Shown here: in pieces, positions 23,005-30,908 of the stretch
How positions within the stretch are numbered: position 1 is the stretch's first letter
Layout: every line of letters starts with the position of its first letter
Source: Prauserella alba
Lineage (GTDB): Bacteria > Actinomycetota > Actinomycetes > Mycobacteriales > Pseudonocardiaceae
Length of the DNA stretch: 64,000 bases
NCBI RefSeq assembly: GCF_024171735.1
Contig: NZ_JAMTCH010000004.1
Coordinates: forward strand, 1,240,001-1,304,000
Direction of reading: 5' to 3'
Position numbers and translations under genes: made by a program
The notes under the pieces: generated by a model
The model's input: only the letters and a program-made list of their open reading frames with translations
What the model was told of the DNA's origin: nothing
Databases searched by the model: none

Positions 23005-25442
23005 GACGCGGTCCCCTGCCTCGCGCGCTCGCTCGGGTCGGTATCGCTCGGGTCGGTCTCGCCCGCCGCGGAAACTTCGGCGGCTCCATCGGTCCGGCCC
23101 TCGACTCCGGCCGCGTCCTGGGCTCCAGCCGGGTCCTGGGCTTCCGAGCCGTTCTCGCGGCCGGACTTCCTGCGCCGCGAGCTCAGTCCCGGAATCTTCC
23201 CGGCGAGGGCGCACTGGACCGCGGTGTGGATCCGGTCGGCGACGTCGTCGGGGCTGCCGTCCGCGTCCACGACGACGTAGTGCTGCGGGTCTGCCGACGC
23301 CATTTCGGTGAGCAGTTGCTGCACCCGCCAGTGCTGCGGACCGGCCGACGAGCCGTCCGCACCGCCGTCCGCGGTGGTCGCGGCCGGGTCGGTGTCGAGC
23401 AGCACCGCCAGGTCGGGCCGCAGCCGCGCCGTCGCCCAGTCGGCGAGCCCTTCCAGCTCGGAGGCGTCGAGCCCGGCCACCGCCGACAGGTGCGCGAGCG
23501 GCGAGTCGACGAACCGTTCCATGACGACGACGGCGCCGGAGTCGAGCGCAGGCCGGATGTCGCGTTCCACGATGTCGGCGCGCACGGCCGCCGCCGCAAG
23601 CGCTTGCGCCCGTGCGCTCGACAGGGACGCCCCGGAGACGATGTCCTGCAGGCGTTCGTCGTCGAGCGCCGGATCGGTGGCGAGCACGACGTCCCGTTCC
23701 CCGGTACGCAGCGCGTCGGCGAGGCGGGCCGCCTGGGTGCCGGTGTCGGTATCCGTCGTGCCTTCCAATGCGATGAGCAGGCCGTTCACCCGCCGCGGCC
23801 GCCTGCGCATGACGTTGCGCAGATCGGCGAGGATCGGTTCGGTGCGGCGCGAGTCCATCTGCCGGTACGCGATGACACCGACGAGCGCGGCCAGCAACCC
23901 ACCGCCGAGCAGCACCGGCCGGGTGCCGTCGATGATCAGCTCGTTGCCCCACACCGTGACCTTGTGCGGCTGCACCAGGCCGATGAGCACCGGAACCATC
24001 GCGGTCGAGCCGAAGATGATGATCTTCAGCAGCGACTGGTAGATCGCATTGATACGCCCGCGCATCGAATCGTCGATCTGCGAGCCGATGATCGTGACGC
24101 CGGTGAGGAAGCCCGCGCCCGCGCACGCACCCACGGCGGCCGCGGCGACGAGCGACACGGCCAGGTGGGGCGACAACGCCACGACGATCAGCGCCAGGCC
24201 CGCCAGCACGATGCCGACGCCGAACAGCCGGTCGTGCGGCAGCCTGCGCGCCAGCTTGGGCACCATCGCCAGGCCCGCCGCGGCGCCGACGAAGACCGCC
24301 ACGAACAGCAATCCGAACGACGAGTCGCCGCCGCCCAGACTGGACGAATACGGCTTGGCCGCACCGATCACGGCACCGCCCGCGGCGAACGCGCCCATCA
24401 TCCCGATCAGCAGGCCGCGGACCAGCTTCGTGCGCCGGATGTAGCTGAAGCTCTGCCGCACCATCGCGATGAAGCCGACGTTGTCCTCGTCGGACCCGTC
24501 GCCGCTCGACGCGGTGTCCTGCGCGGCCGTGCTCGCAGGCACCGGGTGGACGTTACGGAGCGACAGTTCCGGGATGCGGGTCGCGATGAGGATCGCGCTG
24601 GCCAGGTACAGCAGCGCGTTGATGAACACGACGGCGTTGGCGACACCGAACTCGCCGAACGCGTCGGGCGAGATGCCGAGCGTCGTCTGCACACCGGTGA
24701 GCACCGAGTACAGGCCCGCACCGCTGACGACCGCGAGCCCGTAGGTCATGAACAGGCCGAGCTGGTTGGCCGTTTCCACCTGATCCGGCCTGCGCAGCAG
24801 GTTCGGCACGGCTGCGTCCTTCGAGGGGATCCACATCATCGCGGCGGACCCGGCCATGAAGTTGGCGACGAACAGCCAGATCGGCGACCCGACGATCGGG
24901 ATCGAGAACAGCAGCGCGAACCGCGCGAGGTCGGCGCAGATCATCACCTTGCGCCGGTCGAACCGGTCGGCGAGCAGGCCTCCCAGTGGCGCGAACAGCA
25001 GCCCCGGCAGCAGCTGGGTGAGCACGACACCGACGAACGCGAAGTTCTGCAGCAGGTAGTCGTCGGTGTACTTCGTGACGAGACCGGTGAGGCCGAGCAT
25101 CGCGAGCCAGTCGGCCACGCTGCACAGGTACGTCACCGCCCACAGCCGCCGGAACGGCCGGATCCCCAGCACGCTGCGCGCCCGCCGGGTCGTGGACATC
25201 TCGTGATGCGCCGAAGGACCTCCCGGCACGCGGGGCGACCCCTCGGTGTCGCCGGGAACCGCGTCCTGCACCGTGGCGGACTCCGCCGACGCGCGGTCAC
25301 CGCGTCTGTCGGCGTTCTGCGTCCCCCGAGCTGCCTCGCTGATGTGCCCACCCCACATGACCGGCGCTGCCTGTGCGGCCAGGGTATCGCTGACCTGCCC
25401 GCCCTCGCGGGGTGGACCAGCGAAGACACCGCGCGTAGGCAT
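23001..25442 (-). CDS. MFS transporter-thymidylate kinase fusion with a degenerate kinase P-loop
   Basis: An 813-residue fusion. Residues about 85-535 form a 12-helix MFS carrier (LLADRFDRRKVMICADLARF loop motif). Residues about 550-745 are a thymidylate kinase-like domain, followed by an Ala/Asp/Glu-rich tail. The kinase Walker A should read EGxDGxGKSTQ; here it is EGTTDTDTGTQ (560-570), with Thr at the lysine position, and the DR(Y/F) motif is ERFVDS. Such fusions at topA-holB are known in actinomycetes, usually with an intact P-loop as I recall. I expect no dTMP kinase activity, so the cell should carry another tmk. Confidence 0.85.
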   Translation of the reverse strand: MPTRGVFAGPPREGGQVSDTLAAQAAPVMWGGHISEAARGTQNADRRGDRASAESATVQDAVPGDTEGSPRVPGGPSAHHEMSTTRRARSVLGIRPFRRLWAVTYLCSVADWLAMLGLTGLVTKYTDDYLLQNFAFVGVVLTQLLPGLLFAPLGGLLADRFDRRKVMICADLARFALLFSIPIVGSPIWLFVANFMAGSAAMMWIPSKDAAVPNLLRRPDQVETANQLGLFMTYGLAVVSGAGLYSVLTGVQTTLGISPDAFGEFGVANAVVFINALLYLASAILIATRIPELSLRNVHPVPASTAAQDTASSGDGSDEDNVGFIAMVRQSFSYIRRTKLVRGLLIGMMGAFAAGGAVIGAAKPYSSSLGGGDSSFGLLFVAVFVGAAAGLAMVPKLARRLPHDRLFGVGIVLAGLALIVVALSPHLAVSLVAAAAVGACAGAGFLTGVTIIGSQIDDSMRGRINAIYQSLLKIIIFGSTAMVPVLIGLVQPHKVTVWGNELIIDGTRPVLLGGGLLAALVGVIAYRQMDSRRTEPILADLRNVMRRRPRRVNGLLIALEGTTDTDTGTQAARLADALRTGERDVVLATDPALDDERLQDIVSGASLSSARAQALAAAAVRADIVERDIRPALDSGAVVVMERFVDSPLAHLSAVAGLDASELEGLADWATARLRPDLAVLLDTDPAATTADGGADGSSAGPQHWRVQQLLTEMASADPQHYVVVDADGSPDDVADRIHTAVQCALAGKIPGLSSRRRKSGRENGSEAQDPAGAQDAAGVEGRTDGAAEVSAAGETDPSDTDPSERARQGTAS

Positions 25443-25552
25443 TACCCCACCGACGGTGATGTCACACCGGGCGATTCACCGAATTGCGACAGCGGCCGGC
25501 CGGCGACGGCCGGTCGGGGTCACGCAGCGCGTCCGGTTCAGGAGATGGTGGT

Positions 25553-26131
25553 TCAGGAGAAGATGCTGCCCACGCTCTCGACGAAGCTGGCGACGAACTG
25601 AATCGCCACGATCACGAACACGATCAACAGCACACCGGCCACGATCATGCCGGTCGAGGCGTTCGACGGCCTGCGCACCGTGACGCGCTGGTTCAGCGGC
25701 TGCTTCACGGGCTTGGCTTCCGAGGGCCGCTGCGCCTGCTGGGACTGCTGCCCCCGGCGCAACATCGCAGGCAGCAGCTGGCCCCGCATGCGCGGCCGCG
25801 GGAGCTTGCCGAGTCTGCCCCTGCCACCGCTCGCCCCGGCGCCGTTCGTCTCGGCGGCGTCGGCACCGTCCGCGCCTGCACCGTCGGAGGCGCCGTCGTC
25901 GGGCGCCTCGGCCTCCGGGGCGCCGCCTGCGCCTCCCGAGCCCGCCTGCTTCGCGTCCTCCTCGGCGAGCGCCGCGGCGGCCTTGGTCCGGATGACCTCC
26001 AGGTCCGGCACGGTCGACTGTGCGGGAGGAGTCATCGAACCGGCCCCGTCCGCGGCGGTGTCCGCGTCGGCGAGTGAATCGCTGTAGCCGTGCGCCGACT
26101 CCGGAGCCTGGGTACCGTCTCCGCTGCCCAC
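25553..26131 (-). CDS. Tail-anchored membrane protein of unknown function
   Basis: A 192-residue protein with an acidic Ala/Gly-rich low-complexity N-terminal half (about 1-100), a basic segment (GRGRLGKLPRPRMRG), and a single C-terminal membrane helix at about 163-188 (GMIVAGVLLIVFVIVAIQFV). GTG 26131 has GGAGG 5 nt upstream. It lies between topA and the MFS-kinase gene on the same strand. I do not recognise the family. Confidence 0.7.
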   Translation of the reverse strand: MGSGDGTQAPESAHGYSDSLADADTAADGAGSMTPPAQSTVPDLEVIRTKAAAALAEEDAKQAGSGGAGGAPEAEAPDDGASDGAGADGADAAETNGAGASGGRGRLGKLPRPRMRGQLLPAMLRRGQQSQQAQRPSEAKPVKQPLNQRVTVRRPSNASTGMIVAGVLLIVFVIVAIQFVASFVESVGSIFS

Positions 26132-26499
26132 GCGTCCTCCTCGTACCTGCTTCCGATGCGGGGAACCCGCAGTGACATGCCGTCGGCTGCCAGGGTAGCG
26201 GTCCCATCACACCGCGCATCCGCCAACAGGACGATGACCCGGCTCACCCAGCGGCCGCCGCGACCGCAGCGGGTAGTCCGCCCATAGGCGGCCCCCGACC
26301 ACCATCCTGAGCCGGAAGAGTGACTGTACGCTGCACAAACGCTCGACGGGACCGGCTGCGGGACGCCGCAGGACCCCTCACACCGGGCCCGCGACGACCG
26401 GTCGGCGACATCCGCCGGACCGGTGACCGCCCGCCCGCACCGACGACGCGGCTCCCGGCGGGAGAGCCCACCGGGAGCCGCGTCGCGGTCGCCGAACCG
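26132..26499. other. Intergenic region between topA and the tail-anchored gene
   Basis: No gene is supported. It contains the topA terminator at 26444-26485 and the leader of the tail-anchored protein gene; nothing else stands out. Confidence 0.5.
26444..26485 (-). terminator. Terminator after topA
   Basis: Perfect 15-nt arms CGACGCGGCTCCCGG (26444-26458) and CCGGGAGCCGCGTCG (26471-26485) with a 12-nt loop, 14 bp after the topA stop. Confidence 0.75.
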
Positions 26500-29400
26500 C
26501 TACTTCTTCGCGGTCGTCGTACTCTTCTTCGCCGTCGACTTCGCCGTCGACTTCGCCGTCGACTTCGACCCCGTTGACTTCGATGCGGTGGAGCCCGACG
26601 ACTTGCTCGACGTGGACTTCTTCGCCGTGCTCTTCGTGGCCGTGCTCTTGGTCCCCGTGCTCTTCGTGGCCGTGGACTTGGTGCCCGTGCCCGTCGACTT
26701 CGTTCCCGCGCTCTTGGTGCTCGCGGCCGACTTCTTGGTCGTGGTCTTCTTCGCGGGCCCCTTGGCACGCTTCTCGGCGAGCAGCTCCTCGGCGCGTTCC
26801 TGCGTCAGGTCCTCGACGCTGTCGGACTTGCGCAGCGACGCGTTGTACTCGCCGTCGGTGACGTACGGCCCGAACCGGCCGTCCTTGACCACGATCGGCT
26901 TGCCGGAGACGGAATCCTCCTTGAGCTCCAGCAGCGGCGGCTTCGCGGCCTGCCTGCCCCTGCGCTTCGGCTCGGCGTAGAGCTTCAACGCCTCGTCGAG
27001 CGTGATGTCGAAGATCTGCTCCTCGGTGGCCAGCGAACGCGAATCGGTGCCCTTCTTCAGGTACGGCCCGTACCGGCCGTTCTGCGCGGTGATCTCCTCA
27101 CCGGACTCGGGATCCGTGCCCACCACGCGCGGCAGCGACAGCAGCTTCAGCGCGTCGTCGAGGGTCACCTCGGCGATGTCCATCGACTTCAGCAGCGACG
27201 CCGTACGCGGCTTCGGCTTGGTCGCCTTCTTCGTCGTCGCCTTCTTCGCCGTGGTCTTCTTGGCAGCCGTCTTCGTGCCGGCCTTCTGCTCGCCCGACGA
27301 GTCCTCGCCCACCTCGGCAGACTCCGCAGCAGCCTCCTCCGCCGAGTCCTGCTCGGCCGGTTCCTCCTCCGGCTCAGGCAGGATCTCCGTGACGTACGGG
27401 CCGAACCGGCCTTCCTTCACGACGATCTCGTGCCCACTCACCGGGTCGGTGCCCAGCACGCGCCCTTCCTGCGGCGTCGCGAACAGTTTCTCCGCGATCT
27501 CCAGCGTGAGCTCGTCCGGCGGCAGGTCGTCGGACAGGTTCGCCCGCTGCGACTTGCCGTCGACCTCGCGTTCCAGATACGGCCCGTAGCGGCCGACGCG
27601 CACGACGACGTCGCGTCCCTCGGAGTCGGTGAACATCGGGATGGAGTTGATCTCCCGCGCGTCGATGTCCTCGACACCCGACCCGACCAGCTTCTTCAGT
27701 CCGCCGATGCGGCCGACCGAACCGTCGACGCCCAGATCGCCGCCGAAGTAGAACCGCGACAGCCAGCTGGTGCGCTTGTCGTCCCCACTGGCGATGCGGT
27801 CGAGTTCGTCCTCCATCGCCGCGGTGAAGTCGTAGTCGACGAGCCGCTCGAAGTGCCGCTCCATCAGCCCGACCACCGAGAACGCCACCCACGACGGCAC
27901 CAGCGCGGAACCTTTCTTCCACACGTAACCGCGGTCCTGGATGGTCTTGATGATCGACGCGTACGTCGAGGGACGGCCGATGCCCAGCTCCTCGAGCTTG
28001 CTCACCAGCGCGGGCTCGCTGTAGCGCGCGGGCGGCGACGTCGCGTGACCATCCGGCTCGAGCTCGGCAGCCGTGAGGTTCTGTCCCTCGGCGAGCTGCG
28101 GCAGGCGCTTCTGCTTGTCGTCGGCCTCGCCGCCCTCCTCGGTGTCGACGGATTCGACGTAGGCCTTCAGGAAGCCGGGGAACGTGATCGTCCGGCCGGA
28201 GGCCGAGAACACGCACTCCTCCCCGCTCGTGGCCGTGCCGGTGATCTTCACCGACATCGTCGTGCCCTTGGCATCGGCCATCTGCGATGCGATGGTGCGC
28301 TGCCAGATCAGCTCGTACAGGCGGAACTCGTCGGTCTCCAGCTCACCGGCGACCTGGCCGGGCGTACGGAACACCTCACCGGCGGGACGGATCGCCTCGT
28401 GCGCCTCCTGCGCGTTCTTGACCTTGCGGTTGTACTGCCGCGGGCTGTTCGACACGTACTCGGAGCCGTACAGGTCCGTCGCCTGGCTTCGCGCCGCCGA
28501 CAGTGCCGCCTCCGACAGCGTCGTCGAGTCGGTACGCATATAGGTGATGTAACCGTTCTCGTACAGCCGCTGCGCGATCCGCATCGAGCGCTCCGACGAG
28601 AACCGCAGCTTGCGGCCCGCCTCCTGCTGCAACGTCGACGTCATGAACGGCGCGTACGGCTTCCGGGTGTACGGCTTCTCCTCGACACTGCTGACCGCGA
28701 AGTCACGACCGTCGAGTGCCTCGGAGAGCCGGTTCGCCTCCGCCTCGTCCAGCACGCGGACCTCGGCCGAGGAGTCCTTGAGCCTGCCGTCCCAGCCGAA
28801 GTCACGGCCCGTCGCGACCCGGGCACCGTCCACCACGGTCAGCCGTGCGGGGAAGTTCCGCGGCGCCGCGTCGGCACCCGCGTCCATCGTCGCCGAGATG
28901 TCCCAGTACGACGCCGAGGTGAACCGCATGCGCTCGCGTTCCCGCTCGACGATCACGCGCGTCGCCACCGACTGCACCCGGCCGGCCGACAGCCTCGGCA
29001 TGACCTTCTTCCACAGCACAGGCGAGACCTCGTAGCCGTACAGCCGGTCGAGGATGCGGCGCGTCTCCTGTGCGTCCACCAGGTCCGGGTCGAGCTCGCG
29101 CGTGCTCTCCGCCGCGGCCCGGATCGCCTCCGGCGTGACCTCGTGGAACACCATGCGGCGCACCGGCACCTTCGGCTTCAGCGCTTCCAGCAGGTGCCAG
29201 GCGATGGCTTCGCCCTCGCGGTCGGGGTCCGTCGCGAGAAAGAGCTCGTCGACGTCCTTGAGCAGGCCCTTGAGCTCGGTGACCGTGGACTTCTTGTCGG
29301 CGGGGACGATGTAGAGCGGCTCGAAGTCGTTGTCGACGTCCACACCGAGTCGCGCCCACGACTGGCCCTTGTACTTGGCCGGCACGTCCGCGGCACCCCG

Positions 29401-29559
29401 CGGCAGGTCACGGATGTGGCCGCGGGAGGACTCGACGACGTAGTCGCCTCCGAGATAAGGCGCGATCTTGCGCGCCTTCGTGGGCGACTCGACGATCACC
29501 AACCGTCGGTTACCGTCGCCCGAGCTCTCGTTTTTCTTCTTCCGCGTCGTTGCCGCCAC
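26500..29559 (-). CDS. topA: DNA topoisomerase I (type IA) with Lys/Ser/Thr-rich tail
   Basis: A 1019-residue enzyme that relaxes negative supercoils. The Toprim start LVIVESPTKARKIAPYLG and DPDREGEAIAWHL are intact, and the nucleophile is Tyr340 in YITYMRTDST. Zinc fingers are absent; instead at least four glycine-rich C-terminal repeats of the type GRFGPYV/GRYGPYL occur (within about 650-910), as in other actinomycetes. The last 80 or so residues are a basic Lys/Ser/Thr tail with KST-like repeats that should bind DNA and add processivity. GTG 29559 follows GAGGAAG and starts just before the Toprim domain. Confidence 0.95.
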   Translation of the reverse strand: MAATTRKKKNESSGDGNRRLVIVESPTKARKIAPYLGGDYVVESSRGHIRDLPRGAADVPAKYKGQSWARLGVDVDNDFEPLYIVPADKKSTVTELKGLLKDVDELFLATDPDREGEAIAWHLLEALKPKVPVRRMVFHEVTPEAIRAAAESTRELDPDLVDAQETRRILDRLYGYEVSPVLWKKVMPRLSAGRVQSVATRVIVERERERMRFTSASYWDISATMDAGADAAPRNFPARLTVVDGARVATGRDFGWDGRLKDSSAEVRVLDEAEANRLSEALDGRDFAVSSVEEKPYTRKPYAPFMTSTLQQEAGRKLRFSSERSMRIAQRLYENGYITYMRTDSTTLSEAALSAARSQATDLYGSEYVSNSPRQYNRKVKNAQEAHEAIRPAGEVFRTPGQVAGELETDEFRLYELIWQRTIASQMADAKGTTMSVKITGTATSGEECVFSASGRTITFPGFLKAYVESVDTEEGGEADDKQKRLPQLAEGQNLTAAELEPDGHATSPPARYSEPALVSKLEELGIGRPSTYASIIKTIQDRGYVWKKGSALVPSWVAFSVVGLMERHFERLVDYDFTAAMEDELDRIASGDDKRTSWLSRFYFGGDLGVDGSVGRIGGLKKLVGSGVEDIDAREINSIPMFTDSEGRDVVVRVGRYGPYLEREVDGKSQRANLSDDLPPDELTLEIAEKLFATPQEGRVLGTDPVSGHEIVVKEGRFGPYVTEILPEPEEEPAEQDSAEEAAAESAEVGEDSSGEQKAGTKTAAKKTTAKKATTKKATKPKPRTASLLKSMDIAEVTLDDALKLLSLPRVVGTDPESGEEITAQNGRYGPYLKKGTDSRSLATEEQIFDITLDEALKLYAEPKRRGRQAAKPPLLELKEDSVSGKPIVVKDGRFGPYVTDGEYNASLRKSDSVEDLTQERAEELLAEKRAKGPAKKTTTKKSAASTKSAGTKSTGTGTKSTATKSTGTKSTATKSTAKKSTSSKSSGSTASKSTGSKSTAKSTAKSTAKKSTTTAKK

Positions 29560-30043
29560 GCTGTCCCGCTTCCTCACATCACCTGTCGGACCCGCCAGTG
29601 TGCACGCTGAACGTCCGTCGTGTCTGCCCAGGTTCCTCGACACGCCACATGCGACGTGTCAAGTGGTTCGGCCGATTCGTCCTCGATGTTTCCATGCTGC
29701 CGCGCCGACTCTCCTCCGCCACCCCCACGGTGACTGCCCGCAGGCGGGCCGCACAGGTGACGTGGAACTCACCCGGCCGAGTCGGCCTCCGCGTGTCATT
29801 GAGACACCGCCGGCCGCCCAGACATTCCCGGGCACCCGGATCACGAATCACGAACGGGTCACCGATCTTCCCGCCCGATCGCTCACGTCGAGAGGGCGTG
29901 CGGCCTCACGTCGCGCACCCTCCGGCACCACGACGACCGCATCGAACGCGGCTCGGCGGCGTGTCCCGCCGAGGAGACACACCGCAGCCGGCGCTTTCCG
30001 GAACGCCGCGCCGCTCGCGTCGACGGCACCGCCGCGTTGCGGG
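29560..30043. other. Intergenic region upstream of topA
   Basis: No gene is supported. A minus-strand TTGACA (29657-29662) lies inside a small inverted repeat (GACAC 29639-29643, GTGTC 29656-29660) about 100 bp before topA and could be part of its promoter, but no convincing -10 follows. Confidence 0.4.
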
Positions 30044-30667
30044 TCAGCGGCCCGCGATACGGGCATCGCCCCGTGCCGTGAGCTGACCGCAGGTGTCCGA
30101 ACGATCACCCGCAGCGCGGAGTTCGGGCACCCGGTCGAGGTCGCCGAGAAGATCGAGCGCACCGACGCGGTCGAGCGTCGCGCGAACGGCACCTACCGCG
30201 TCCGCCCCGCGCCGGTCCAGCGCACGTTTCGCGGCGACCGCCTGCTCACGCACCCGGCCGTAGGCCTCGACCGTCGACCCGCGCACCCGCTCGGCACCGT
30301 CCACGCCGGTCTCCCCGAGCCCACGGAGACGTTCCAGTGCGGTGTCGAAACCGCCGATCATCACGGTCAGGAGCCTTGCGGACGTGGCGGAGGTGCCGCC
30401 GGGAGTGCTGGCGTCGATCTCCGGGTAACGGCTCGCCGCGTCGACGACGTCCGCCGCCGCGCCACAGTATTCGTCCACCCAGGCGAGGAGCACGTCGGCA
30501 CGCTCGGGAGCGGCCGGACCCCCTGACGCCGCATCCTCCGGCGCCGCGGTGCCGGACGCGCGATCCGCCTGCCGCGCCGACGAGTCCGGGTGACCGCACC
30601 CGGCCAGCAGTGCACAGCCGAGAACCCCGCCGGCCACGCCGATCCTCACGAACCTCCGCGCCCCCAA
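30044..30667 (-). CDS. Lipoprotein of unknown function
   Basis: A 207-residue exported lipoprotein: basic start (MGARRFVR), hydrophobic core and lipobox LLAGC (Cys24). The mature part is Ala/Asp/Arg-rich with predicted long helices from about 60, and two further cysteines (in EYCGAAADV and DTCGQLTARG). The start is TTG 30667 with a GGAAGGGG ribosome binding site. It stands alone between hppA and topA. I do not recognise the family. Confidence 0.75.
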   Translation of the reverse strand: MGARRFVRIGVAGGVLGCALLAGCGHPDSSARQADRASGTAAPEDAASGGPAAPERADVLLAWVDEYCGAAADVVDAASRYPEIDASTPGGTSATSARLLTVMIGGFDTALERLRGLGETGVDGAERVRGSTVEAYGRVREQAVAAKRALDRRGADAVGAVRATLDRVGALDLLGDLDRVPELRAAGDRSDTCGQLTARGDARIAGR

Positions 30668-30816
30668 CGCCGCCCCTTCCGGTCACGGTTCGTACTGCGT
30701 CCGACGCGGAGAGTACCGCCTGCGCCCAGGGTGTACGCGGACACTGTGCCGGTGCCCACGCCGATCCGAACGGGTGCGGGACGGCGAAAGCCCCCAGAGG
30801 AACCTCGGCTGTCGCT

Positions 30817-30891
30817 CCCGCCGGCCCCGCCGCCCCTCACGGGGCCTCCTGCGCGCGGCTGCGTTCAACGGCCGAAGTGCCCCTGGGGGCA
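30817..30891. repeat. Dispersed intergenic repeat, copy 3 (single-arm)
   Basis: It shares block order with 21711-21789 (CCCGCCGGCC ... GCTGCGTTCAACG) and ends with AAGTGCCCCTGGGGG, identical over 15 bases to the right arm of the palindrome at 6770-6820. It lies 17 bp from the end of hppA. Confidence 0.7.
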
Positions 30892-30908
30892 TCAGCACTG
30901 CTTCCCGG

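Noticed and set aside
29560-30043. A possible gene between topA and the lipoprotein.
   Set aside because: ORFs there lack ribosome binding sites and any family resemblance; the stretch fits a leader or promoter region.
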